Below, in pieces: positions 44,329-55,543 of a DNA stretch of 64,000 nt. Source of the DNA: Bos javanicus (taxonomy: Eukaryota; Chordata; Mammalia; Artiodactyla; Bovidae). The stretch's first letter is position 1. Every line of letters starts with the position of its first letter. Below the pieces are notes generated by a model, which was not told the DNA's origin, ran no database searches, and saw only the letters and a program-made list of their open reading frames with translations. The stretch covers positions 62,751,689-62,815,688 of the forward strand of contig NC_083881.1 of assembly GCF_032452875.1 (NCBI RefSeq), written 5' to 3'. A program made the position numbers and the translations under genes.

Positions 44329-45559
44329 GGGCTGACCTGGGCCGACACAGACCCTCTCTCAGAGCTGGTTGGATCCTCTGTTTGAATTTATTGCATTGCT
44401 ATCACTTTGTGGATATATTTTCACCTTCCCTCTTTTCAGAGTACGCTTCCATTTTCATTGTCTCTGAGCAAGAAAAGGAAATAGTAACCGGAGTGTAAAT
44501 AGCTAGACGGGAAGGCTTTTCTTAAGCACGCAAACGTGCACACAGCCTGCCACCCCTGGCAGCATCCTCCCTGAGGCTCTGCTCTGTCTCCCACCATGAG
44601 GAGCTGCGCTGAGAGGACAGAGGACAAAGCCCTGTGTCCTGCTTCCACCTTTGAAACTTATCACCCCTGGAACCTTGGGGAAATGCTTACATCGTCACCC
44701 TCAATTTCCTTATTGTAAGTAAGTGATCTTGCCTCTTCCTTTCTCAACAGTATTTCAGGGATCTGCTGAAACATTATGCTGAAAGCCCCATAAACATGCA
44801 AGGGGTAGGGGGGCTGTGCTTTATTTAGTTTGTGGCATTGGGCTGCTGGTGTAGTGGCCTGCATACACCTGGAGTTCTGTAAACATTAGTGGCATTCTTT
44901 AAAGTTACACAAGCAATGCAATACCCTCTAGGATTGACAGAAAATAAGCTCCACAGAACAGAGCCATTGTTTCTTAAGCACCTACCACATGCCAACATCA
45001 TTCTCAGAGCTGTAAAGAGAGGCCCCAACAAAACTCCATAGATATGCCTCACACTCACTTAGAAGAGAAAGGCCGGCTGAGTGTAGGAAGTACTACAATA
45101 TCTCCACCTGACACCAAGTAAGATGTCAACAAGTAGAGAAGGAGAGAGGCATAGCTATAATAGTGACTACTTGGAAATACTTCAGTGTTTACAAAGGGTT
45201 TTGAGTTTTATTTTCTTGTAAGCTTCATCCCCTGGACCACTGTGAGGACTGGAGTGAAAATAAATGTGTCAAGTTGAGGGTTAGAATGACAAATTCTGCA
45301 GTTCTGATGAGGTTGGGGTGCAACCTTAAGGCCTCTGAGAACCAAGCAATGGGCTTTCACCTCTAATCTGTCATCAGTATGGAACATGGAAGATTTTTGG
45401 GAAATGGCATAATCAGATGCAGAGTCTTAAGACTGGAGAACAGTTAATATTTCTGAATTCAGATGAGAGATAAGGTCTGCATTAAGAAATGGTGGCAGTA
45501 ATTGGAAATAAGTTGAGAGACAAGGATTTTCCTATGGACATTTTTTTCTGCCCTAATGA
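44329..45559. other. Unique sequence, nothing recognised
   Basis: About 1.2 kb. No gene or named repeat. Confidence 0.5.
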
Positions 45560-45602
45560 TAAATGGTTTTTTTTTTTAAACAAAAACAAAAACAAAAACA
45601 AT
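45560..45602. repeat. T run followed by (AAAAAC)n
   Basis: TTTTTTTTTTAAA then four CAAAAA units, a simple repeat with local inverted A/T symmetry. Confidence 0.9.
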
Positions 45603-45817
45603 TTCTTTCTTTTTCACCTCTGATCTTAGAAAAGATGGTTTTAAAAAAAAGTAATAAAGCAACAAAGAATCATTTCTTCCCCCAGGTAAAGAAGAATTGA
45701 TTCAATCAGTCATTGATATCCTGTTTTTTCAGTGGTATCCAGTTCTGAAAATTGCATTCTTATCCAGCCAGACCCTGAGAACAGGTTACAAGTCCCTCTT
45801 GCACAAGCCGGACCATT

Positions 45818-45863
45818 CCACTGCAGGAAGGCTGATCTTCCCACTGCAGGAAGGCTGATCTTC
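45818..45863. repeat. 23-base perfect tandem duplication
   Basis: Unit begins CCACTGCAGGAAGGCTGATC and is repeated exactly once, 45818-45840 and 45841-45863. It lies in unique sequence, with no known element. Confidence 0.95.
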
Positions 45864-46279
45864 CCTTTGCCATGGGGCTCCTCTGAAGAGGATTCTGCCC
45901 CAGTCATACGTCCCAGCCCCAGGAAGGAAACCAGAGAAAAAAAGTGTCCTACTCACCATCAGCAGCTTCTCCAATTTGACTTCTTTGCTTAATTTCTGGT
46001 TAGAATAATGACTGCTATGCAGAGAAAACATTCAGCCAGGGGCCTGGCAGGAGTCCTCTCTGGGTGCAGACCCCAAATGTCTTTCCTATCCGGCAAGTGA
46101 TCCAAGGGGAAAGTCAGGCAGAAAGCTAGCAATGGTTCTCTTTCTTTCATTCTCTCATGTCACATTCTTGCTTTTGTTCTAATTCTTCATGAAGCTAAAG
46201 CAAGGGAGACAATGTCCCCAGCTCTGGACGGCTCCTCTTTGTAAACAGCCCACCAAGCTGAATCCTTATCTCTCTCAGA
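45864..46279. other. Unique sequence, nothing recognised
   Basis: No gene or named repeat. Confidence 0.5.
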
Positions 46280-46510
46280 TTAATAGTCAATGTTTTCTGA
46301 GCACCTACTAGATGCCAGACACAGTGCTGAGTTTTCCCTCACTCATCAGGCTTTTTCTCATTTCGTATTTTCACCAAACAGCCACATGAGAGGTATCACT
46401 ATGTCTATTTCACTGTAGAAGAATGAGACCTTAGGGAGGTCAGATGACTTTTCCAAAGTCACATAACACTGGACGACAATAAGGACTTCGATTCACTTCC
46501 TCTGCTGCCA
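46280..46510 (-). repeat. MIR SINE, near full length
   Basis: Antisense MIR: GAGCACCTACTAGATGCCAG, CACAGTGCTGAGTTTTCC, TTTTCCAAAGTCACATAACA, GACTTCGATTCACTTCC. Confidence 0.75.
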
Positions 46511-47281
46511 AGTCCAGTTCTCTTTCCATATATCTTGCTGGGGGATGCAAAAGTTGCAAGAAGTGAAGAAAAGGTACTTTATAGTCTCTCCTTGTCAGTC
46601 AATTATTGGATTTCTTACTTGTACATAAGTTTGATGGACGAGCATTAATATTTCAGCCACATTGGCCAGGATACAGACTGATTGATCAGTACCTTCCAAC
46701 AGAAGCATTCAAATACCAAAAGTGACCCAGCCAGAGATGTGGGAGGGATGGAAGTGGGGAGGGTGGTTCCCACGTACTCCCCTGGGGCCACCAGCTGCAT
46801 GAATTTGTCACTATGGTTAACTTCTCAAAGCCCCTCTTAGCCCCTTGGAGTAAAACCAAGACATAACATTCCTCTCATCAACTCCACAGAAAAATTGTAA
46901 AGATGAAGTATCTGAGCCACAACTGGAATCCCAGACTCCCTCACTTCCTTTCCCTATCTTATGTAGGATGCTATTTTTGTAGGAATATTCATTTCAAGCC
47001 AGGAAACAGTAGATGTTAAACACATGTTTGCTGAATAAATAAAAAGAATTAAGAACTATTCTTAGACTCTGTGGAGGCGCTTGCATCAATTAGCTAAATG
47101 TATTTGTGGCCCCTGGGAATGTCTACAAATGAGACTGGAGCTCCTTCTGTGCCTCTGGCTGCAGGTTATGTGAGGAGGCCTGGATCCCTGTAGCTGATCC
47201 ATTTGGCCTCCGGAGTCCTTGCTGGCTCAGTCTTCTGTTTTATGGTCTTATCAAAACTCAAGTAGTCATTCTTGTCTTTCA
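46511..47281. other. Unique sequence, nothing recognised
   Basis: No gene or named repeat of which I am sure. TGTTTGCTGAATAAATAAAA near 47025 may be an L2/MIR 3' end. Confidence 0.45.
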
Positions 47282-47295
47282 AATAAGAGACTATT

Positions 47296-47426
47296 GGACT
47301 TCCCTGGCGGTCCAGTGGTTAAGACTCCACACTGCCACTGCAGGAGGCACAGGTTCTATCTTGGTTGGGGAACGAAGATCCCGCCTGCCATGCCACACGG
47401 CCAATAGCTAGACAGATAAATAAATA
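47296..47426 (+). repeat. CHR-type SINE with 14-base target-site duplication
   Basis: GGACTTCCCTGGCGGTCCAG head, AAGACTCCACACTGCCACTG, (AAAT)n tail. AATAAGAGACTATT (47282-47295) and AATAAGAGAATATT (47427-47440) flank it. Confidence 0.93.
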
Positions 47427-47440
47427 AATAAGAGAATATT

Positions 47441-48592
47441 TAGTACATCTAGCTAAGCAGAAATGTATCACTATAGGAATTCCATGGAAGTCAGCCAAGG
47501 TAGGGCCTTAGCCTGTACAGCCCTGGAGAATGCATGGAGGCCCTCAGAGCTTCCCCCTCTTTTCCTCCCTGCAGCTGGCACTGAGCTGGCATGTGGCACG
47601 AGGTGGCCCAGACAGGCAGCTCTGATGCAGTGGTCTGCTGGCCAGGTGTGCTGATGGCAAGGGGACCCATCTGCTTCATCTGAAGCCCTTGACTTCAGGC
47701 ACTCTGACAGTGTCTTTCGTTGGATCAGCTTTGTAGTTTCTGCGTGTGGTTTAGTGTGGGCCCTGTCCATTTACTCAAGGCCACTTACCTAAGGGCACTT
47801 TAAGCTTGCACTGTAAGTTCACCTCCAATTGCTGGCAATCTGAGAGGGGTGTCGGGGGTGTCAGCCATTAGCTGGACTTGAAGTAAGGAGGAAGGCGTGG
47901 GCATGAAAAGTCAGGAGGTGAGTATTGAACAAGGGAGGATTTAGAGTGCTGTGTGCATAATATCGTCTTTCGGCTAAAAGGGGGCATTTACATGGTGACA
48001 GTGGTGCACTCTTTAAAGACCAGGGTGAACGTGGCCTTGGCCTCCTAGGCATGAGAATAACTAATGTCAGACTTGCACGTGTGTGCCTGTAACACAGGCT
48101 GAGGGAGTAGGGTGAAATTCCAAGTCCAATTCCAAATCCGATTCAATTCTAATCCTAGCTGGTGTATAAACCCTTACAAAATGCATGGTTGGCATGTAAA
48201 GGCTTGTTTGATGAATCTATAAGGGAGAGTCTAGAGATCATGGTACTTGCCAATGACATCAAGAACCTGTTTGTAATAAATACTGCCCAAGGAATCCAGG
48301 AACCATGACCAAGGTAAATGCAGAGGGAATCAAAGAAAAGTGGGATCAACCAGAATGGCCATCAAGGGGGCTTTGTTAAGTAAATGTCGTGCAATGAACT
48401 GTGAGCCTCAGGTTACTAAGTATCCTATCAGCTGATATCCAGTTCAGTGCTTGGCCCTAGGTCAGTGTTCAATACCATCTGTTGAATCAGGTAATCAAAA
48501 TTCAACAATTTAAAAAGATGAAATACATCCGCATGGAAGAATATCCACAATATACTTTTAAGTGAAAACAATCCCATTTATGGTTAGCGTGT
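47441..48592. other. Unique sequence, nothing recognised
   Basis: About 1.15 kb. Frames at 47463-47770 on both strands are unconvincing. Confidence 0.5.
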
Positions 48593-48605
48593 ACAGAGTT
48601 CATAT

Positions 48606-48811
48606 TGTTTAGTCTCTAAGTCGTGTCCAACTCTTTTGTGACCCCATGGACTGTAGCCCACCAGACTCCTCAGTCCATAACATTTTCCAGGCAACAATAC
48701 TGGAGTGGGTTGCCATTTCCTTCTTCAGGGGATCTTCTTGACCCAGAGATCGAACCTGCATTTCCTGCATTGCCTGCAAATTCTTTACCACTGAGCCACC
48801 AGGGAAGCCCC
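48606..48811 (-). repeat. Bov-tA SINE with 13-base target-site duplication
   Basis: Antisense: TTAGTCTCTAAGTCGTGTCC through GAGCCACCAGGGAAGCCC. ACAGAGTTCATAT (48593-48605) and ACAGATTTCATAT (48812-48824) flank it. Confidence 0.95.
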
Positions 48812-48824
48812 ACAGATTTCATAT

Positions 48825-49679
48825 ATATGCATTTAAATGTATAATATAATTTATATATATTTATAAAACTGTTATATATACATAAAACTGTTGGTAGTGG
48901 TTATTTTTTATGGAGTACTATTGGATCAGAGTAAGGGTGTTCACATTCTAGTTTTGATATCCCTTTATTACTTACATTTCTTGCAATAGTAATGTAGTAC
49001 TTTAGCAGTCAGCAGAACTAAAAATATTTCCATTTTGGGAGATGAGGGAAAGGGTTGTTGTTGGATAATGTTCTACTCAGAGTCTATCAGAAATATATGT
49101 TTTATTGGCAGTAATGTGGGTTGTACTTTATTTTTTATGGAAAATAAAACTTGGGGAAAAAAAGCCCAAGGCCAGGCCCTGTCTAGTCTGAAATTCAGGC
49201 TCTGTAGAACCAGGGCCCAGATATTTCAGAGTCCGTGACCACTGCTCACCCTGGGAAGACTGGAGGGTTTTTGTGGGCTTTATCTCAGAGCCTGCGGAAG
49301 GCGGAAGGCAGAATGAATTTGTTTCTAGAGAGCTTCCCGCTCACAGTCTCTTTGGAACCAGTTAAGTTCTCATCTCATGCCCGTCACCTCTCTGCGGGGG
49401 AAGCGAGTGCAGATGTGTGACCAGGTGTTACAGGTATGACTAGGCCATCAGGAGATGTGGGTCCAAACACCCCATTCTCATCGGGAAGAAGGCCTCCCTG
49501 CAGGCAGTGGCTTCGTGACAGATTTCAGGCAGTTCCAGCAAAGCCATTTTGTGATCCAGATGAGGGGATAGGAAGTACGTATTGCTTCCTCATATGAGCC
49601 CATCTCATCAAAGACTGGCAGGCAGAGCATTCTCTGGTCAAGGCAACTAAGCTATCGAGAGTGTTGGGTTTTTTGTTTT
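48825..49679. other. Unique sequence with TA-rich left edge
   Basis: TATATATGCATTTAAATG and TTTATATATATTTATAAAAC at 48825-48890, then ordinary sequence. No gene or named repeat. Confidence 0.5.
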
Positions 49680-49779
49680 TAAGTTGCTAAGTCGCGTCCG
49701 ACTCTCTGCGACCCCATGGACTGTAGCCCAGTAGGCTCCTCTGTCCATAGCATTTTCCAGGCAAGAGTACTGGAGTGGG
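49680..49779 (-). repeat. Bov-A monomer fragment
   Basis: Antisense: AGTTGCTAAGTCGCGTCCGA through GCAAGAGTACTGGAGTGGGT. The rest of the element is absent. Confidence 0.9.
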
Positions 49780-51026
49780 TGTTACATAACTTCAATTCTC
49801 CCTCTATAATATTTTAATTTTTTTTCTCTTTCTGCCCCACTGAGTTTCATTTCCTAATTTGCTCACTATATATAAATATGTCAGTTTATATATATGGTCT
49901 CCTTTCAAACTCCCACTGAGAGGCAAGTTCCACTGAAGAGAAATTTCTGAAGCATTGTGCTCTTCAGGTTTTTATTTAGTCATTTTTTTTTCTCCCAGTG
50001 AGAAGTAAGGACAACTGACCTTGAAATGAATTTGTTGGATTTTAGCCACCTGTAAAATTCAGTTGGCCAAAACAATGATGTCTTGGTCATGGTAAATGAA
50101 TGCTTCCTCCCATTAACCTATAACTTTTATCATTTCCTTCCTTACATTTTAGGAGCCTTTTTTTAGTTATGTTTTCATAATTTAGACATTCCATTGGTTG
50201 GAAATTCAAAGCAACTCTTAGAGGACAAGGTTACATGTTCCAAAGAGGCAAACATTTTAATTAACCTGGCCCCTTTCGGAAACCACTGTGAGCTCTATGT
50301 TCCTTGCTGCAGCTAAATGTGACTTTAGTTGCTAATTTCTTGTAAATTCTGTTTTAGAAGAACTCAGTGCAGTTTGCATTGCAACTTCCTCTGAGGTTAA
50401 CCAGACTGTCCAGGTTAAGTTATGGACCTTTTCCCTGGAAAATCTAACTCTGGGCGTTGAGAATTAACTCACCGAGTTTTGGAACCTTATGAGGAATGGC
50501 AGAAATGAAATGCTGCAGCTCTTTCCACTCCCCAGATACAAAATATATAGATGGGAGCATGTGCGTGTCGAAAGGTTGATCTTCCTCGCCATTTCCTTTC
50601 CCTGCGGTATCATTTTTAGGGGTTATTCCTTTTTTAGTTCTTTTTAGATGGAAAGTTAACTTCATAGTGTAGATTCCTGTGTGTGGTTCTTTGTTGGTGG
50701 TTTGGTGTCTTGTATATTTTTCCTTTGTCATCTGTGGTCAATATTAACCCCAGATTTATATTTTGGACACTGGATGACTAGATGTGTCCCAAAATAAGTT
50801 GGGAAATTTCACATTGCCCATCTCAGGTTAAACTACTGAATAACAGAATGCTGGTGTCTAATAGAATACTTGTGTGTTTCATTTAATTAAATGCAGTTGA
50901 GATTCAACAAAAACGAATATATATTATATATGTACCTTACAGTAGATAGGTACATAGAATGATCTTACAGGGTACATGAACTTGAAAGGGCTGAGGGCCC
51001 AATTGCTATGTAAAAGTATTTTTCAA
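49780..51026. other. Repeat-free block, possible conserved non-coding DNA
   Basis: Over 1.2 kb free of any repeat I can recognise, in one of the densest SINE regions of the window. No coding frame of note: the minus 95-codon frame at 50444-50731 has no family match. Confidence 0.45.
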
Positions 51027-51125
51027 GGGACTTCCCTGGTGTCCAGTGATTAAGACTCTGGTCTTCCAGTGTAGGAGGGCACAGATTCAATCCCTGGTTG
51101 GTGAACTGAGATCCCACGTGAGATG
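51027..51125 (+). repeat. CHR-type SINE, truncated
   Basis: GGACTTCCCTGGTGTCCAGT head, TTAAGACTCTGGTCTTCC, GATTCAATCCCTGGTTGG, then decays after AGATCCCACG. Confidence 0.85.
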
Positions 51126-51179
51126 GGGGAGATGAAATGAAGATGGCCATGATATGAAGTCAAGAAAGTATAAAAAGTA

Positions 51180-51202
51180 AAAAATTATATATATATATAT
51201 TA
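51180..51202. repeat. (TA)n microsatellite
   Basis: About nine TA units. Confidence 0.9.
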
Positions 51203-51329
51203 CTTTATACACACATATCTATGTATTCTTCAAGGCTCTGAAGCAAAAGTCTTTAAGAGGTAAAAGCTGGAGCATGCAGGAGGTCAGAGTACCTGGGCAA
51301 GGGGGGCTGAAAGGAAGTCAGGGATGGCC

Positions 51330-51740
51330 AGGGTAGCTCAGAGCCTTTGAGCCACAGGAGGAAGTCTGGGTTGGTGTTCTCTGTGTGTTAGGAAGGCCAC
51401 GTAAAGCTTTAAGCAGAGGAGGGACCTGGTCTGTTTTATGTTTTTAGAAACCCACTCTGGGGATCTGAGTGGAGAGCCAGGCAGGGAGAAGGAGGATAAG
51501 AGTGAAGAATGAGAATCCAGAGAGGAGGGTGTTACAGATGTTCAGGAAGGAGGCGATGGAGGTTCAAACTGAGGCATGACATTGGAGATATGCAAGTGAA
51601 TGGATCTGGGACAAATTTTAGAGACAGAGGGCAAGTTTGGACAGCTCCTGCTTATGGAACAAACATGAAGGGAATCACGGGTGAGTCCTTGGGGTTGGCT
51701 GTGAACAACTGGGCAGAAGATGACAACCTTCAAGGAGACA
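51330..51740 (+). repeat. Ancient mammalian interspersed repeat (family not assigned)
   Basis: GGAAGGCCACGTAAAGCTTT, AGCAGAGGAGGGACCTGGTC, AACCCACTCTGGGGATCTGA, GTTACAGATGTTCAGGAAGG follow the order of a common old mammalian repeat (GGGGAGTGACATGATCAG ... GATCACTCTGGCTGC ... GCAATAGTCCAGG). Coding frames across it are coincidental. Confidence 0.6.
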
Positions 51741-51929
51741 GGACAGGCTGGGGTGGAGGAGACAGCACAAGGTTCAGAGGAAACCGGGAGCCCAGCCCTC
51801 CTGTGCGGCTGCCTTGAGCACATTCATGTGCCCCCTTGAGCTGGCACGAAGGACGAAATGGCGGAGAGTGTGGGCTCAGCCTCTGTGTCTCCCTACCCCC
51901 TCACTGCCCGTCCTCCTTCTCCCTTGCTG

Positions 51930-52057
51930 GTTCCTTCTCCTCTTTCTATTGGCAAAGATTCTAAATGGCAGGGTGACCAAGGGCTTGGTCCTTATCCCCT
52001 TTTCTTTTCCATCCTCATTCACTTCCAGTCTTTAGCTGTAAACACAATCTATGTGCT
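51930..52057 (+). repeat. L2 LINE, left part
   Basis: GGCTTGGTCCTTATCCCC and CAGTCTTTAGCTGTAAACAC, read + strand, precede the Bov-A2. The L2 resumes after it with ATGTGCTGATAACTCCCAAA. Confidence 0.55.
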
Positions 52058-52333
52058 ACTGCTGCTGCTGCTAAGTCGCTTCAGTTGTGTCCGACTCTGT
52101 GCGGCCCCACAGACGGCAGCCCACCAGGCTTCCCCGTCCCTGGGATTCTCCAGGCAAGAACACTGGAGTGGGTTGCCATTTCCTTCTCCAATGCATGAAG
52201 GTGAAAAGTGAAAGTGAAGTCGCTCAGTCCTGTCCGACTCTGAGCGACCCCATGGATTGCAGCCTACCGGTCTCCTCCGTCCATGGGATTTTCCAGGCAA
52301 GAGTACTGGAGTGGGGTGCCATCGCCTTCTCCG
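52058..52333 (-). repeat. Bov-A2 SINE with perfect target-site duplication in L2
   Basis: Full antisense dimer from ACTGCTGCTGCTGCTAAGTC to GTGCCATCGCCTTCTCC. The perfect 11-base duplication ATCTATGTGCT lies at 52047-52057 and 52334-52344. Confidence 0.97.
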
Positions 52334-53230
52334 ATCTATGTGCTGATAACTCCCAAATTTAAATCGCCTCCTGGACCACTTTCTCTTACTGTAGACACAT
52401 CCAACTGCCTGCTCAATATCTCCAGTCAGCATATAATCAGCATCTGAGAATTAACATACAGACACAACAAAGTCCCCTACCTCACCCCAAAGCCCTGCTT
52501 CTCCTGCATTTTTCTTATTTCAGTAAATGTCAGCTTCCACCTTACCAGCGGTGCCAAATCCCACCAATTCTCACCTCCTCTGCTCCCCTGGCTTCACCCA
52601 CCATCATCTCTTGCCTGGGTCATTGCAGTGGTCTTCCCACTGCTGCCCTTATCCTTCTTTAGCTTTCTGTCCACACAACAGCAAGGTCCTGTTAGAATAT
52701 AAATCTCTCCTAGCACTTCTCTGCTAAGAATCCTGCAACAGCTGCATCTCAGAGTGCAAGCCAGAGCGCTCACGGTTCCCTCCTGGTCGCACAGCATCTG
52801 GTCCTCGTTGCTCTTCTGATCTCATATCCTTTGTTTCTTCCCACGCTTGTTGCAGCCCTGTCCTTGAGTGTGCTAAGCACGCTTCTGTGGAGACCTCCTC
52901 ATCTGCTGTTTTCTCTGCCTGGAATAGTCTTCTCCCAGTCATCTCCATGGCTACCTCCCTACCTCCCTGGTCTTTTTCACACATCACTTTCTTAATGGGG
53001 CTTTTTATTTAAAGTGTTAACACCTACCCACCCACTCTGCTATTCTCCATGGTGCATCTCCTTCTCATATTTCACATATTTACTGCGTATCTCTTCCCAA
53101 GAGGCTGTGAGCTCCAGGAGGACAGGAGTTTCGCCTGTATGTTCCCTGCTGAATCCCCAGGGCCCCGAGCCATGCCTCCCTCCTGATAGACACTTTGCCC
53201 ATATTTGCGGAATGGGTATGTTATCTCTTT
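52334..53230 (+). repeat. L2 LINE, right part to near its 3' end
   Basis: TGTGCTGATAACTCCCAAAT, TTGCCTGGGTCATTGCAGTG, TCTGCCTGGAATAGTCTTCT, GGCTGTGAGCTCCAGGAGGA and CCCTGCTGAATCCCCAGGG follow L2 order over about 0.9 kb. Confidence 0.75.
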
Positions 53231-53237
53231 CCTCTTG

Positions 53238-53252
53238 GGCTTCCCTGACGGC
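53238..53252 (+). repeat. Bov-tA SINE, 5' head (split element)
   Basis: GGGCTTCCCTGACGG is the first 15 bases of a + strand Bov-tA whose remainder continues at 53453. Confidence 0.85.
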
Positions 53253-53452
53253 CTGTGTGCTAAACTGCTTCAGTCATGTCTGACTCTGCAACCCCACGGA
53301 CTGTAGCCTGCCAGGCTTCTCTGTTCATGGGATTCTCCAGGCAAGAATAGTGGAGTGGGTTGCCATACACACTTGGGAAGATGCCAGGGGATCTTCCCAA
53401 CCCGGGGATCGGACTCACATCTCTTATGTCTCCTGCATTGGCATGCAGGTTC
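53253..53452 (-). repeat. Bov-tA SINE inserted within another Bov-tA
   Basis: Antisense: GTGCTAAACTGCTTCAGTCA through CTCCTGCATTGGCATGCAGG. It splits the + strand copy near its 5' end, producing two SINEs in inverted orientation. Confidence 0.9.
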
Positions 53453-53650
53453 TCTCAGACCATAAAGAATCTGCCTGCAGTACAGGAGACCCCGGTTCAA
53501 TCCCTGGGTCAGGAAGATCTCCTGGAGAAGGGAATGGCTCCCTATTCCAGTATTCTTGCCTGGAGAATCCCAGGGACAGAGGAGTCTGGCAGACTATACA
53601 ATCCATGGGGTCACAAAGAGATGGACATGACTGAGCAACTAACACTTGCC
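53453..53650 (+). repeat. Bov-tA SINE, main body (split element)
   Basis: CTCAGACCATAAAGAATCTG, GGTTCAATCCCTGGGTCAGG, ATTCCAGTATTCTTGCCTGG, GACATGACTGAGCAACTAAC. Confidence 0.92.
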
Positions 53651-53779
53651 TCGTTTAACTACTGCTCTCTGGCATGTTATAAAGCTTTTGTCTTAATTTC
53701 TATATTTGCTTGTCTCTGAAGCTAGTCAGACACAATTGAAAAAAAAAAAGACAGTTGACAGTCACATGCAAATTGAGCT

Positions 53780-53950
53780 TCCTGTCTGGCTCCCTCACTC
53801 ACAAGCTGTGGGACTCAGGACAAGTCACTTTGCCTTTCTGAGTTTTCTTTCTGCCTTTTCTTCTTTCTCTCTCTTTCTTATAGAATAGTGAAATCTACCC
53901 TACCTATCCCTCAGAGTTGCTGTGAAGGCTCAGTAGAAGAATGTATGAGG
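53780..53950 (+). repeat. MIR SINE
   Basis: CTCACTCACAAGCTGTGGGA, AGGACAAGTCACTTTGCC, CAGAGTTGCTGTGAAGGCTC in MIR order. A CT-rich expansion sits where MIR normally has CTCATCTGTAAAATG. Confidence 0.7.
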
Positions 53951-53954
53951 TGCA

Positions 53955-54095
53955 ATCAAGGATAGGATACAGCATATGTATAGCTGAGTTCCTTTGCTGT
54001 CCACTTGAAACAATCACAGCATTGTTAATCAGCTATACTACAATACAAAATGCAAAGTTTAATAATAAAATAAAAATGTTGTCCTCTTAACAGAG
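53955..54095 (+). repeat. L1 3' end (ruminant L1 type)
   Basis: GTATAGCTGAGTTCCTTTGC, TGTCCACTTGAAACAATCAC, ATCAGCTATACTACAATAC then A-rich sequence, the known 3' end of artiodactyl L1 (CTGTACACCTGAAACTAAC ... ATCAACTATACTCC). Confidence 0.75.
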
Positions 54096-54169
54096 AAAAA
54101 AACCAAATTCTAGTTTCATACTACTTTACCTTTAATATTTAAATTCACTCATTAAAAAAAACAGGAGTA

Positions 54170-54410
54170 AGATGTAGTTTTCACTGACCAGAGCATCTGT
54201 CCCTGACTCAATGCTAGAGGTTTACATATATGACTGTCTCGTTTAATTCTCACATAGAATCAGTGAGATATGAACTTGGACAACTGACCTCATTTCACAG
54301 ATGAGAAAACTGAAGTGCAGTAAGAATTGAAGTGAATTACCCAAGAGCTGGTCAACAATAGAGCCAGTCTTTGAACCCGAGCATTTTTATTCCATGCCCT
54401 GTTCTACTGG
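54170..54410 (-). repeat. MIR SINE, near full length
   Basis: Antisense MIR: GGTTTACATATATGACTGTC, TTTCACAGATGAGAAAACTG, AATTACCCAAGAGCTGGTCA, TCTTTGAACCCGAGC. Confidence 0.8.
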
Positions 54411-55453
54411 CACAAAATAAACATTTTAATGACTGAATGGAGCAATTAAAAGTATTTGATCTGAGGTGCAACTTCTGACTCCGGATGGTTTGTTTTCTTT
54501 AGACTGCTAATTAATGTAGCATTTCCCTTAAGGTCCCCTCCCCGATCCTTCAACTCCAGCAAAATTCCTGTCTTCCAAAAGAAAAAGGTATTGTCAGGCA
54601 TTTTCTATCCTTCCCTCTCTCCCTCAAAGGAAGAAACGGTATCTTATGTCCCTGGAAATTTTTGTTGTACAGCCTAACCATGTCCAGATGGTTCCCTCAA
54701 GTTTGGACATCATACTTAGTAAAGTGTTTGCAGTTATCTACTGAAACAAATTCTGGCCTAAATTGCAAACACCCACTTCCCAGATAACTTATTCCATGCT
54801 CTTCTGCCTTGTTTGTCTTATGGCCTTTCTGTGCTAATGAATTTGTAAATGCGGTTTAATTACTGTTTACGGGAAAAATAGCCGCACACAGATCAGTCTC
54901 AGTGGGAGCCTTAGCCAAAATGTTGAAGCAATTTGTTTCTAGTGCAAAAACAGCTAATAAATGAGACACACTTTTTAAACATGGGGAAAGGAACTCAAGT
55001 TCGGTTTTGAAGAAACAGTGCTCTCTACATCCTGGGAAATAAATCATTCTTTAAGAGAGCAGATTTTAATATCAAAGTGGCGTTTTTTCCCAAGGCCGTG
55101 CACTCAGTGATTTGCACAGAACCAAAGGGTTCTCACAGTGATTTGATTGAACGCCACACCAAAGGGCTCTTCTCTAAAGCACTCCCCAAAAGGAAAACTC
55201 AACATTACGTGTAAATTCCATAAAATGTTTCGGAGCTCTATAAATCCATGTATTATGTATTACCTTGTGTTTCTGAATTCTTGCCTCTGGCAAGTTGCCA
55301 ACTTAGCAACTAAATGCAGTTTTGAAATTCTAGTACAAACCAGTCTCTCCTACTTCACTTTTTATCTCAAGGGGGAAAAAAAAGACACAAGAGGGAAGTG
55401 AAAGTTATTGAAAGGTTCAGTTTATAAGTTCTGTTTGTGTTGTGCTTGGAGCT
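54411..55453. other. Repeat-free AT-rich block, candidate conserved non-coding DNA
   Basis: About 1 kb without recognised repeats, carrying homeodomain-like and TCF-like words (GTTTAATTACTG, CTAATGAATTTG, AATATCAAAG). Function is inference. Confidence 0.4.
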
Positions 55454-55543
55454 GTGGTTTACTTTTGCTCTTACGTAAAAGGGTATTGGTCTGATTCTGT
55501 AGTTTAGTTTTGCTCTTATGTAGAATGGCATTGGTCTGATTCT
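55454..55543. repeat. 45-base tandem duplication (about 87% identical)
   Basis: Copies at 55454-55498 and 55499-55543 share TTTTGCTCTTA and ATTGGTCTGATTCT in register. Six mismatches by hand count. Confidence 0.92.
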
